This document shows, piece by piece, positions 16,102 through 23,783 of a stretch of DNA of 64,000 bases (position 1 is the stretch's first letter; every line of letters begins with the position of its first letter). The stretch lies in NCBI RefSeq assembly GCF_041051975.1, contig NZ_CP163435.1:5799001-5863000 (forward strand), in the 5' to 3' direction. The notes under the pieces are model-generated. The model ran no database searches. It was not told where the DNA came from and worked only from the letters and a program-made list of their open reading frames with translations. The translations under genes and the position numbers were made by a program. This stretch comes from Streptomyces sp. R21 (lineage in GTDB: Bacteria > Actinomycetota > Actinomycetes > Streptomycetales > Streptomycetaceae).

Positions 16102-16626
16102 CTAGCGCAGCCACGGCAGGTCCGCACCCGCTTCGTTCGGCTGAAGTCCCTCGGCGACGATCTCCATGATCTCGCCGAGGGCCTTCTGCTGTTCGGGGGA
16201 GAGCCGCTCGAACATCGCCTGCCGTACGGCGGACACATGGCCCGGCGCGGTCCGGCCGAGCACCTCGAAGCCCTCGTCGGTCAGCACCGCGAACTGGCCC
16301 CGCTTGTCGGAGGGACAGTCCTCGCGGCGCACCCAGCCGTTCTTCTCCAGGCGGGCGATCGCGTGCGAGAGCCGGGAGCGGGTGATCTTCGCCTTCATGG
16401 CCAGCTCGGTCATCCGCAGCCGCCGGCCCGGGGCCTCGGCGAGCGCGACGAGGAGCCCGTAGTAGATGTGCGGCATCCCCGCGTCGCGCTGCAACTGGCG
16501 GTCGAGGTGGTCCTCGAGGAGGGTGGTGGCGTGCATGTAGGAGCGCCAGATGCGCTGCTCCTCGTCGGTGAGCCAGCGAGGCTCTTCTGCGCGTGCGGAT
16601 GCCGGTGCCGTGTTCATGTACTCCAC
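16102..16626 (-). CDS. MarR-family regulator
   Basis: A 174-residue winged-helix regulator with the MarR core (MTELAMKAKITRSRLSHAIA as recognition region, then the wing DCPSDKRGQFAVLTDEG). The GTG start at 16626 has GGAGGAGG eight bases upstream; an in-frame ATG three codons later is too far from it. The gene is divergent from a ring-opening dioxygenase, a pairing seen for MarR proteins that sense phenols or quinones and de-repress the detoxifying enzyme. A dyad-like CTTGAATGTTAAACAAC just upstream may be the operator. The ligand is inferred only from the neighbour. Confidence 0.85.
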   Translation of the reverse strand: MEYMNTAPASARAEEPRWLTDEEQRIWRSYMHATTLLEDHLDRQLQRDAGMPHIYYGLLVALAEAPGRRLRMTELAMKAKITRSRLSHAIARLEKNGWVRREDCPSDKRGQFAVLTDEGFEVLGRTAPGHVSAVRQAMFERLSPEQQKALGEIMEIVAEGLQPNEAGADLPWLR

Positions 16627-16786
16627 TGTACGAGCCTCCTCCTTGAATGTTAAACAACCTGAGGGTAAGCTGTGCCGGAGAAAGCTTGAGGATTAAAGTA
16701 AGTGCGGTAAACGCTGTACAGGCCGTAAGTGCTGTGCAGCGGGTACGCGCCCAGTAGTACGTGAACCCTTGGAGGGAGTAGCCGTC

Positions 16787-17572
16787 ATGTCCGCCGCCAC
16801 TCAGGAGCGCATGCCCGCCCTCTATCTCAGCCACGGCGCACCGCCGCTCGCGGACGACCCGATCTGGCCCGGCCAACTCGCCGCCTGGTCGGCCGAGCTG
16901 CCCCGCCCCAAGGCGATCCTCGTCGTCTCCGCCCACTGGGAGGAGGCCCCGCTCGCCCTCGGCGCGGTGCACACCGTGCCCCTCGTCTACGACTTCTGGG
17001 GCTTCCCCGAGCACTACTACCAGGTGACGTACGGCGCCCCCGGCGCCCCTGAACTCGCCGAGTCCGTCAGGAAGTTGCTGCGCGCGCCCGGTACGCCGGT
17101 GCAGGACATCCCGGACCGCGGGCTCGACCACGGGGCGTACGTCCCGCTCGTCGAGATGTTCCCGGACGCCGACATCCCGGTGCTGCAGATCTCCATGCCG
17201 ACCCTCGACCCGGTCCGGCTGATGGAGATCGGCCGCAGGCTGGCGCCGCTGCGCGACGAGGGCGTCCTGATCATGGGTTCCGGGTTCTTCACGCACAACC
17301 TGGCGGCGCTGCGGCAGGGCGGCATCCCGTCCTGGTCCGTCGAGTTCGACGACTGGGGCCACCGGGCTCTGGACGCCCACGACTGGGACGCGCTGCTCGA
17401 CTTCACTCGCAAGTCCCCGTCCGGGCAGCTGGCCCACCCCCGCACCGAGCACTTCGCCCCGCTCTTCGTGGCGATGGGCGCGGCGGACGCGACGGGCGAA
17501 CTGGACGGGCCCCGGTCGGTGATCGACGGGTTCTGGTTGGGGCTGGCGAAGCGGTCGGTGCAGTTCGGCTGA
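16787..17572 (+). CDS. DODA/LigB-type extradiol ring-opening dioxygenase
   Basis: A 261-residue member of the 4,5-DOPA dioxygenase/YgiD family, class III extradiol enzymes using one metal ion to cleave catechol rings. Candidate metal or acid-base histidines are His16 (LSHGAPP), His50 (VVSAHWE), His115 (GLDHGAYVP) and a later His in RTEHFAPLF. The ATG at 16787 has GGAGGGAG upstream. It is divergent from a MarR regulator, suggesting induction by aromatic compounds and a role in catechol detoxification rather than a full degradation pathway, since no other aromatic-pathway gene is nearby. Confidence 0.85.
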   Translation: MSAATQERMPALYLSHGAPPLADDPIWPGQLAAWSAELPRPKAILVVSAHWEEAPLALGAVHTVPLVYDFWGFPEHYYQVTYGAPGAPELAESVRKLLRAPGTPVQDIPDRGLDHGAYVPLVEMFPDADIPVLQISMPTLDPVRLMEIGRRLAPLRDEGVLIMGSGFFTHNLAALRQGGIPSWSVEFDDWGHRALDAHDWDALLDFTRKSPSGQLAHPRTEHFAPLFVAMGAADATGELDGPRSVIDGFWLGLAKRSVQFG

Positions 17573-17586
17573 CGCGGGCCGTTCCC

Positions 17587-17649
17587 GTCGTAGAGGCGGC
17601 TCTCCCGGTCGTAGAGGCGGCTCTCCCGGTCGTGGCGGCGGCTCTCCCG
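17587..17649. repeat. Three tandem 21-bp repeats
   Basis: GTCGTAGAGGCGGCTCTCCCG is present exactly at 17587-17607 and 17608-17628, and with two changes at 17629-17649. The block fills the gap between the convergent dioxygenase and acetyltransferase genes. It may vary in copy number between strains. Confidence 0.85.
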
Positions 17650-17651
17650 GC

Positions 17652-18170
17652 CTACAACTCCTTCTCGTACCAGGCGACATCCCAGTAGCGGCCGAACTTG
17701 CGGCCCACCTCGCGGTAGGTCCCCACGTGCCGGAACCCGAAGCGTTCGTGCAGCCGCACGGACGCTTCGTTCGGCTGTGCGATGCCCGCGTAGGCGCGAT
17801 GCAGGTCTTCTTTGGCGAGCGCCTCGAAGAGGGACTTGTAAAGGAGTGTGCCGATGCCGTGACCGCCCGCATCGGGCGCGAGGTAAATGGTGACCTCTAC
17901 GGAGGTGGCGTACGCGGGCTTGGGGCGAAACGCGCTGGATGTGGCGTAGCCAAGAATCGTCTGTGAGTTCACATCGGTGGCAACCATTAGCCGATGCGGG
18001 CCGTCTTCAGGGTGGGAGAGCAGCCAGGGGCGGCGCTCTTCCGACGTGAAGGCAGCGGTATCGAATGTGATCGGCGTCTCACGTACGTAGTGGTTGTATA
18101 TGTCAGTGAGGGCGTCGAGGTCCTCTTCGACTCCTGGCCTGACCTGCACCTCTGTACGTTCCGACGGCAT
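17652..18170 (-). CDS. GNAT N-acetyltransferase, phosphinothricin acetyltransferase-like
   Basis: A 172-residue GNAT protein of the PAT/Bar-like group. Visible are YNHYVRETPITFDT near the N-terminus (this group has the YNxYV..T..TF signature), the acetyl-CoA motif DAGGHGIGTLLY, and the C-terminal RLHERFGFRHVGTYREVGRKFGRYWD typical of PAT-like enzymes. Homologues acetylate phosphinothricin, methionine sulfone or related amino acids; which is used here cannot be told. The ATG at 18170 has GGGAGG upstream. It is divergent from hrdD, so the two promoters share 171 bp. Confidence 0.85.
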   Translation of the reverse strand: MPSERTEVQVRPGVEEDLDALTDIYNHYVRETPITFDTAAFTSEERRPWLLSHPEDGPHRLMVATDVNSQTILGYATSSAFRPKPAYATSVEVTIYLAPDAGGHGIGTLLYKSLFEALAKEDLHRAYAGIAQPNEASVRLHERFGFRHVGTYREVGRKFGRYWDVAWYEKEL

Positions 18171-18230
18171 TCGGCCTCCCCATGTGGCGGCACAGGGTAC
18201 TGCATGATCAGAAAAACAGGGGGGTGCGTT

Positions 18231-18257
18231 GGGAATTCTGTCCGGATTCCAGTCGTT
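18231..18257 (+). promoter_or_regulatory. SigR-type promoter of hrdD
   Basis: GGGAAT at 18231-18236 is followed after exactly 18 bases by GTT at 18255-18257. This matches the SigR consensus GGGAAT-N18/19-GTT. hrdD of S. coelicolor is a known member of the disulfide-stress SigR regulon, so the match is both in sequence and in biology. The ATG of hrdD is 85 bp downstream. Confidence 0.88.
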
Positions 18258-18341
18258 GTTTCCTTCAGATGCCGGGCACCCGACGAGGGTGAACCGAGTG
18301 TCCTGGACCACCCGCTAGCCCACCATCGCAAGGGAGCACGC

Positions 18342-19343
18342 ATGGCAACCCGTGCCGTCGCCGCGCGTCGTACGTCCGCCACCCGCGGAACCGACACGCG
18401 AAACAGCGTTCGCGCCTCGAGCGGCGAGATCGCCGACCGCGACCTGGTCGGCATGTACCTCGACGAGATAGCGCGTACGCCTCTGCTCGACGCCGCCAAG
18501 GAAGTCGAGCTGTCCCAGATCATCGAGGCGGGTGTGTTCGCCCAGCAGATCCTCGACGGCGAGGTGAGCGACGCCAAGGCGGACGCGTCCCGCGAGGAAC
18601 TCGAAGAGCTCGTCGCCGAGAGCGAGCGGGCCAAGGACGTCTTCATCCGCTCGAACCTCCGGCTGGTCGTCGCCGTGGCGCGCCGCTACCCCCGTAGCGG
18701 ACTGCCGCTGCTGGACCTGATCCAGGAGGGCAACGCCGGCCTGGTGCGCGCGGTCGAGAAGTTCGACTACCGCAAGGGCTTCAAGTTCTCGACGTACGCC
18801 ACGTGGTGGATCCGCCAGGCCATCACCCGCTCCATCGCCGACCAGTCGCGCACGATCCGCCTCCCCGTCCACCTGGTCGAGGAACTGGGCCGGATCCGCC
18901 GGGTGCAGCGCGAGTTCAACCGTAAGAACGGGCGGGACCCCGAGCACGCGGAGATCGCCGCCGAGCTGGACACGACCGAGGCGCGCGTGGGCGACGTCCT
19001 GGACTGGGCCCGCGACCCGGTCTCGCTGAACATGGCGGTGGACGACGACGGTGACACCCAGTTCGGCGACCTCCTGGAGGACACGTCCGCGGTCTCGCCG
19101 GAGCAGTCGGTCCTGACCCTGCTGCGCAGCGAGGAGCTGGACGACCTGATCGGCCGCCTCGACCAGCGCACGGCCTCGATCATCAAGATGAGGTACGGCA
19201 TCGAGGACGGCCGGGAGCGCACGCTCACCGAGGTCGGCAAGGAGCACGGCCTCACGCGCGAGCGCATCCGCCAGATCGAGAAGCACGCCCTGCTGGAGCT
19301 GAAGAAGCTCGCACGCAGCACGGGGTTCGACGCCGCGGCGTAG
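18342..19343 (+). CDS. hrdD: RNA polymerase group 2 sigma factor HrdD
   Basis: A 333-residue sigma-70 group 2 factor. It has region 1.2 (DLVGMYLDEIARTPLL), region 2 (RLVVAVARRYPRSGLPLLDL and FSTYATWWIRQAITRSI), region 3 (LPVHLVEELGRI) and region 4 (LTEVGKEHGLTRERIRQIEK). The start MATRAVA and end TGFDAAA agree with HrdD as I remember it. It lacks the long acidic N-terminus of the principal factor HrdB. HrdD recognises promoters similar to those of HrdB and is dispensable in S. coelicolor. A SigR-type promoter upstream indicates induction by thiol-oxidative stress. AAGGGAG precedes the ATG. Confidence 0.95.
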   Translation: MATRAVAARRTSATRGTDTRNSVRASSGEIADRDLVGMYLDEIARTPLLDAAKEVELSQIIEAGVFAQQILDGEVSDAKADASREELEELVAESERAKDVFIRSNLRLVVAVARRYPRSGLPLLDLIQEGNAGLVRAVEKFDYRKGFKFSTYATWWIRQAITRSIADQSRTIRLPVHLVEELGRIRRVQREFNRKNGRDPEHAEIAAELDTTEARVGDVLDWARDPVSLNMAVDDDGDTQFGDLLEDTSAVSPEQSVLTLLRSEELDDLIGRLDQRTASIIKMRYGIEDGRERTLTEVGKEHGLTRERIRQIEKHALLELKKLARSTGFDAAA

Positions 19344-19940
19344 AGCGTGCGTGGGTCATGGAGAGAGGCATGGGGAGCCGAAAGGCGGGCAGGGGTGACC
19401 TTCGATGACGCGTGATGACACGAGATGACGTAAACGGACGTGTTGGTAGCGAAAATCGACCGGACATGGCCATGTAAAGCCGCTTCAACCCGCTGAGCGC
19501 TGGGCACAAGACTTCAGGGCCCAAGCTCCACGGACCGACCCTCAGGGCCCGGGCGCCACGCCCAGGTCCCCCAGAACCGAGTTCCGACGCACTCCCCCCT
19601 CGCGTCGGAACTCCTCCGAGCCGAGCTCCGGCGCCTCACCCCCCCCTGGCGCCGGGGCTCGGCTCCATTTTGTTTCGGGGGTGCCGGGACGGTTCGTTTC
19701 TGGGGTGCCGGGACGGCGGGGCGCCGGGATGGTGGGATGGGATTGTCGCGGGGACGTGGATGCCGGGGGTCCGTGGATGCCGCGGGTCCGTACGCGGTGA
19801 GGCGGCTCCGGCGTACGTCGCGGGGCTGCGCCGGCGTACGCGGTACGGCGGTTTTCGGGCAGGTCGACGGGCCACCCCGAACCTGAACCCCGGGGTGACC
19901 CGGATGGCAGATTCTGCCACAGCGGCATAACCTGCCGTCC
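19344..19940. other. 597-bp gene-free region after hrdD
   Basis: No convincing gene. It holds two tandem hairpins (19579-19613 and 19618-19665) and, from about 19680, G-rich imperfect repeats on the theme GGGGTGCCGGGACGG and GTGGATGCCGGGGGTCCG. Minus-strand open frames here have no ribosome site and show no family features. Just before the TetR gene, TGCCACAGCGGCA (19915-19927) is a small palindrome that may be its operator. Confidence 0.6.
19579..19665. terminator. Two tandem hairpins downstream of hrdD
   Basis: GAGTTCCGACGC (19579-19590) pairs perfectly with GCGTCGGAACTC (19602-19613). GAGCCGAGCTCCGGCGCC (19618-19635) pairs at 17 of 18 positions with 19648-19665, followed by a T-rich stretch (TTTTGTTT). 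Both loops are C-rich (CTCCCCCC-like). The second has the form of an intrinsic terminator; the first may be a decayed or accessory copy. Confidence 0.7.
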
Positions 19941-20657
19941 GTGACCGGTACCAACCCTGGCGGAGGGGCGCCGTGGTCGGGCCCCTCGCTGATCGAACGA
20001 CGCAAAGCAGCCACCCGCATGGAGATCGCCCGCTCCGCTGCCGCGCTCTTCATGCGAAACGGTCTGCGGGCCACCCGCGCGGAGGACATCGCCCGCGCCG
20101 CCGGCATCGCCCCGCGCACGTTCTACCGCTACTTCGCGAGCAAGGAGGAGGCCCTCGGCCCCCTCTTCGCCGCGGGCGCACAGAAATGGGCGGAGGCCGT
20201 ACGCGACGCCCCGGCCGACCTGCCCGTCCCCGAAGCGCTGCGGCACGCCGTCGTACAGACCCTGACACCCGGCATCGGCGTGCGGAGGGAATCCCTGGAG
20301 TGGGTCCGCTCCCTGCTCCGACTGGCGGAGGGCAGTCCGGCCCTGCTGCGCGTGTGGGGCGAGGCGTGCCAGTTGGGGGAGCGGACGCTGGCGGGGGTGT
20401 TGGGGGCGCGGGCGCAGGTCGACTCCGCCGGGCAGGCTGAGCGAGTGGTCGCCGATTCCGCCGGGCAGGCCGAGGTCGCCGCCGTGGCTGTGTCGCCCGA
20501 GCTCCGCTTCAGTGCCGCCGTGGCGAGCGCGGCGGTTCGCGTGGCGGTGGAGGCCTGGGCCGCCGGGGACGCCGCGTCGGACGGCCCGGACAGCCCGGCC
20601 GAGCTGGCGCTGCGTCACCTCGGGGCGCTGCGGGACTTTCCGTGGAGTGCCGCATGA
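19941..20657 (+). CDS. TetR-family regulator next to hrdD
   Basis: A 238-residue TetR protein with the HTH ATRAEDIARAAGIAPRTFYR at about residues 42-61 and a long, mainly helical ligand domain. It begins at GTG with no ribosome site within 15 bases, so translation may be leaderless. A TetR regulator beside hrdD is also found in S. coelicolor as I recall (SCO3201), where overexpression affects development and antibiotic production. The C-terminal half contains a near-repeat V-D-S-A-G-Q-A-E / V-A-D-S-A-G-Q-A-E. Downstream, 20658-20809 is a G-rich, imperfectly repeated stretch without a gene. Confidence 0.83.
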   Translation: MTGTNPGGGAPWSGPSLIERRKAATRMEIARSAAALFMRNGLRATRAEDIARAAGIAPRTFYRYFASKEEALGPLFAAGAQKWAEAVRDAPADLPVPEALRHAVVQTLTPGIGVRRESLEWVRSLLRLAEGSPALLRVWGEACQLGERTLAGVLGARAQVDSAGQAERVVADSAGQAEVAAVAVSPELRFSAAVASAAVRVAVEAWAAGDAASDGPDSPAELALRHLGALRDFPWSAA

Positions 20658-20809
20658 GGTGCCGTACGGCGGCGTAGGGGGTGTCGTACGGCGTAACGCT
20701 GAGCCACGGCGGGTGGTGCCGTGTGGCGTGGCGCTGAGCTACGGCGGGTGCGTGGTGGGCGATGCGCTGTGCGTGGTGGGCGATGCGCGGTGGGCGACGC
20801 GGGGTGCGT

Positions 20810-21781
20810 TCATGGGCGGCCGCCCGCCGCCCGGGTCAGCCGGGCGCCCAACTCCCGTAGATAGCCGACCAGTTCCGGCGGCTCATGGACCGTGAACTCG
20901 CAGTCGACCATCGCGATCCGCACCGCCAGCCACTCCAGGGAGTCGCCGGAGGAGGCGCGCAGCCGGCAGCTGTGGTCGTCGATCGGCTCCGGCGCGCCGA
21001 CCCACTTGGGCAGGCGCGCGGCGATGAAGTCGGCGGGCGCGGCGAAGGTGACGTCGAACTCGTACGTCTCCTGCCGCCCGAACATCGACTGCCGCAGAAA
21101 CTCCGCCGCGTTGCCCGTGGGCAGCTCACGCGGGGTGAAGCGGGCCCCCGTCGCGAAGGGCTCGGCGACCCGGTCGACGCGGAACGTACGCCAGTCCTCG
21201 CGATCGAGGTCGTAGGCGACGAGGTACCAGCGGCGGCCGGTCGACACCAGCCGGTACGGCTCGGTCAGGCGCCGCGACGGCGTCCCGTCCCCGGAGCGGT
21301 ACGCGAACCGCAGCCGCTCCTGCCCGGCCACCGTCGAGGCCATCACGGTCAGCGTCTCGGGGGCGATGCTCGCGCCGTCGCCGCTGGTCAGCGGGGTGGT
21401 GGCGGCCTGGAGGGTGGACACGCGGTGCCGCAGTCGGCTCGGCAGCACCTGCTCCAGCTTGGCGAGGGCCCGTACGGAGGCCTCGTCCACGCCCTCGACG
21501 GCGTGCCCGGCGCCGGCTCGCAGCCCCACCGCGATCGCCACCGCCTCCTCGTCGTCCAGCACGAGCGGCGGCATCGCCTTCCCGGCCACCAGCCGGTACC
21601 CGCCGTCGGCACCCTTGCTGGCCTGCACCGGATAGCCCAGCTCACGCAGCCGGTCGACGTCGCGGCGGACCGTACGACGGGACACCCCGAGCCGCTCGGA
21701 GAGCTCGCCACCGGGCCACTCGCGGGGGGTCTGGAGGAGGGAGAGAAGCTGGAGCAGCCGCGCCGGGGTGTCGGTCGTCAT
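20810..21781 (-). CDS. YafY-type regulator with HTH_11 and WYL domains
   Basis: A 323-residue protein. The N-terminal HTH_11 domain (about 5-60, LGVSRRTVRRDVDRLRELGY) is followed by a WYL domain at about 140-225 (EPYRLVSTGRRWYLVAYD) and a C-terminal WCX-like domain. WYL domains bind nucleic acid or small ligands and occur widely in actinobacterial regulators. It is divergent from a DHA2 exporter across about 230 bp that contains five tandem 27-bp repeats, so it may control that exporter. The ATG at 21781 is followed by a typical N-terminus; the ribosome site is GAGGAGACACC. Confidence 0.85.
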   Translation of the reverse strand: MTTDTPARLLQLLSLLQTPREWPGGELSERLGVSRRTVRRDVDRLRELGYPVQASKGADGGYRLVAGKAMPPLVLDDEEAVAIAVGLRAGAGHAVEGVDEASVRALAKLEQVLPSRLRHRVSTLQAATTPLTSGDGASIAPETLTVMASTVAGQERLRFAYRSGDGTPSRRLTEPYRLVSTGRRWYLVAYDLDREDWRTFRVDRVAEPFATGARFTPRELPTGNAAEFLRQSMFGRQETYEFDVTFAAPADFIAARLPKWVGAPEPIDDHSCRLRASSGDSLEWLAVRIAMVDCEFTVHEPPELVGYLRELGARLTRAAGGRP

Positions 21782-21804
21782 GGTGTCTCCTCGGTCGGAT
21801 CGAA

Positions 21805-21939
21805 GCTTCGGGTCGGACGGTTCGGGTTGGTGCTTCGGGTCGGACGGTTCGGGTTGGTGCTTCGGGTCGGACGGTTCGGGTCGGTGCTCGGGGTCGGGCG
21901 GTTCGGGTCGGTGCTCGGCGTCAGACGGTCCGGATCGGT
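21805..21939. repeat. Five tandem 27-bp repeats between the WYL regulator and the MFS exporter
   Basis: The unit starts GCTTCGGGTCGGACGGTTCG and recurs at 21805, 21832, 21859, 21886 and 21913. The first two are identical, the third differs by one base, and the last two are more diverged. They occupy the 5' leader region of both divergent genes. The unit equals nine codons or about 2.6 helical turns, so either a non-coding minisatellite or a stack of binding sites is possible. Confidence 0.9.
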
Positions 21940-22013
21940 TCTTGTGGTCACGAGTTCCAGGGTCCCGTAGAACTAGGACATGATCTGACCTAATAGGGTT
22001 CTATCTTCGATGC

Positions 22014-23561
22014 ATGACCTCCACCGACACCCCTCTGAGCAGCCCGGCCGCCGAGGCCGCCGCAGCAGACACGGCCGACCGGCGCCGCTGGCTCGCACTC
22101 GCCATCGTGATGACCGCGGCCTTCATGGACCTGGTCGACGTCACGATCGTCAACATCGCGATTCCGTCCATCCAGCGCGACGCGGGCGCGTCGTTCAGCC
22201 AGATCCAGTGGATAACCGCGGGCTACGCGCTGGCCTTCGCCGCCGGGCTGATCACCGGTGGACGGCTCGGTGACATCCACGGCCGCAAGCGGCTCTTCCT
22301 CATCGGCGTCGGCGGATTCACGATCGCCTCCGCGCTCTGCGGCTTCGCCGCGAACCCGGAGATGCTCGTCGCCTCGCGCATCCTGCAGGGCGGCATGGCC
22401 GCGATGATGGTGCCGCAGGTGCTGTCGATCGTGCACGCCACGTTCCCGGCGCACGAACGCGGCAAGGTCTTCGGGATGTTCGGCGCGGTCGTCGGGCTCG
22501 GCGCCGTGTCCGGCCCGCTGCTCGGCGCCCTGCTCACCCAGTGGAACCTCTTCGGCCTCGAATGGCGGCCGATCTTCCTCATCAACCTGCCGGTGGGCGT
22601 GGCCGCGCTGATCCTGGGCCGGAAGTTCATCACCGAGTCCAAGGCGCCGAAGGCGCTCAAGCTCGACCTCGTCGGCGTCGCGCTGGTCACCCTCGGCCTG
22701 CTGATGCTGCTCTACCCGCTCACCCGCGGCCGCGAGCTGGGCTGGCCGCTGTGGGGGTACGTGTCGATGGCCGGTGCGCTCGGTGTGTTCGCGGCGCTGG
22801 TGGCGTACGAGCGGCGGAAGGCGGCGCGGGACGGTTCGCCGCTGGTCGAGCTGTCGCTGTTCAAGGTGAAGAGCTTCGCGGCGGGCATCGCCGTACAGAC
22901 CGTCTTCGGAATCGCGCTCGGCATCTTCTTCCTGGTCTGGACGATGTACATGCAGATCGGGCTGGGCTGGAGCCTGCTGCGGGCCGGTCTGACCGGGGTG
23001 CCGTTCTCGATCGCCGTGTCGGCTGCGGCGGGCATGTCGGTGCAGCTGCTGGTCCCGCGCTTCGGACGCAAGGTGCTCCAGGCGGGCGCCCTGATCATGG
23101 CGGTCGGCGTGCTGCTCTACATCTGGGAGTCCGACCGGTACGGCATGGACATCGCCTCCTGGCAGATGGCGCTCCCGCTGGTGGTCATGGGCGCGGGCAT
23201 GGGCTTCATCGTGGCCCCGCTGACGGACGCGGTGCTGTCGGAGGTCCCGCGCGAGCACGCCGGTTCGGCTTCCGGGCTCATCAACACCGTGCAGCAGATG
23301 GGCAATGCCCTCGGGCTCGGGCTGGTCTCCGTGGTCTTCTTCGGCCAGATCGGCGACCGGCTCACTCGGGACCAGGTGGGCCCCGCCTTCGTGAACGCCT
23401 TCCAGTACGCGCTGGTCTGGGTCGCTGCGGTGATGGCCGCCATCTTCCTGCTGATGTTCGCGCTGCCGAAGCGGCCGGCGCAGCACGTGGAGGGCGGCGA
23501 GGCCGAAGCTGTGACGTCGGCGGAGGAGGAGGGGGAGAAGGAGCCGGAGCTCGTCTCCTGA
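22014..23561 (+). CDS. MFS multidrug exporter, DHA2 (EmrB/QacA) type
   Basis: A 515-residue, probably 14-helix transporter with MDLVDVTIVNIAIPSIQRDA (motif D1), GRLGDIHGRKR (motif A) and GLGAVSGPLLGALL (motif C). The C-terminal tail is strongly acidic (glutamate-rich, from about residue 490). The ATG at 22014 has no ribosome site within 15 bases; an out-of-frame ATG lies four bases earlier. Leaderless translation is possible. It is divergent from the WYL-domain regulator and is followed by a clear terminator. Confidence 0.87.
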   Translation: MTSTDTPLSSPAAEAAAADTADRRRWLALAIVMTAAFMDLVDVTIVNIAIPSIQRDAGASFSQIQWITAGYALAFAAGLITGGRLGDIHGRKRLFLIGVGGFTIASALCGFAANPEMLVASRILQGGMAAMMVPQVLSIVHATFPAHERGKVFGMFGAVVGLGAVSGPLLGALLTQWNLFGLEWRPIFLINLPVGVAALILGRKFITESKAPKALKLDLVGVALVTLGLLMLLYPLTRGRELGWPLWGYVSMAGALGVFAALVAYERRKAARDGSPLVELSLFKVKSFAAGIAVQTVFGIALGIFFLVWTMYMQIGLGWSLLRAGLTGVPFSIAVSAAAGMSVQLLVPRFGRKVLQAGALIMAVGVLLYIWESDRYGMDIASWQMALPLVVMGAGMGFIVAPLTDAVLSEVPREHAGSASGLINTVQQMGNALGLGLVSVVFFGQIGDRLTRDQVGPAFVNAFQYALVWVAAVMAAIFLLMFALPKRPAQHVEGGEAEAVTSAEEEGEKEPELVS

Positions 23562-23601
23562 TTCTGAACCGTCCGGCTCAGTCCAAAGCCGTTCTGAATC
23601 A

Positions 23602-23628
23602 GGGCCCCGCACCTCAGGTGCGGGGCCC
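23602..23628 (+). terminator. Intrinsic terminator of the MFS gene
   Basis: GGGCCCCGCACC (23602-23613) pairs perfectly with GGTGCGGGGCCC (23617-23628) around the loop TCA, followed by TTTT. It separates the exporter from the fructose operon. Confidence 0.9.
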
Positions 23629-23698
23629 TTTTCGGTTGCCGTCGCAGGCCTTTCGGATGCCGCCTCAGGGGGCGAAAGTCCGTTCATGCCCACTTGAG

Positions 23699-23762
23699 GC
23701 CCGAACCTGTTTACTTTCCGGAAATCCGGGCGTAGCCTCCGAGTTAAACCACAGGTTCGGGC
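23699..23762. promoter_or_regulatory. 12-bp inverted repeat flanking the fruR promoter
   Basis: GCCCGAACCTGT at 23699-23710 and ACAGGTTCGGGC at 23751-23762 are a perfect inverted repeat separated by 40 bp, ending 21 bp before the fruR start. The space between contains GTTTAC and GTTAAAC, also roughly inverted. The spacing of about 52 bp between arm centres (five helical turns) puts both on the same face of DNA, as for a repressor bound to two sites. Probably the FruR operator. Confidence 0.7.
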
Positions 23763-23783
23763 ATTAATCGGAGGCGAACGGGT

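Noticed and set aside
17587..17649. Terminator function for the 21-bp tandem repeats
   Set aside because: The units do not form a stable stem with themselves or with each other beyond short GC pairing.
19514..20618. Minus-strand open frames opposite the TetR gene next to hrdD
   Set aside because: They overlap the tandem terminators and the TetR gene and show only Arg/Pro-rich translation.
21805..21939. CRISPR-like array
   Set aside because: The 27-bp units are contiguous with no spacers, so this is a tandem repeat. No cas genes are present in the window.
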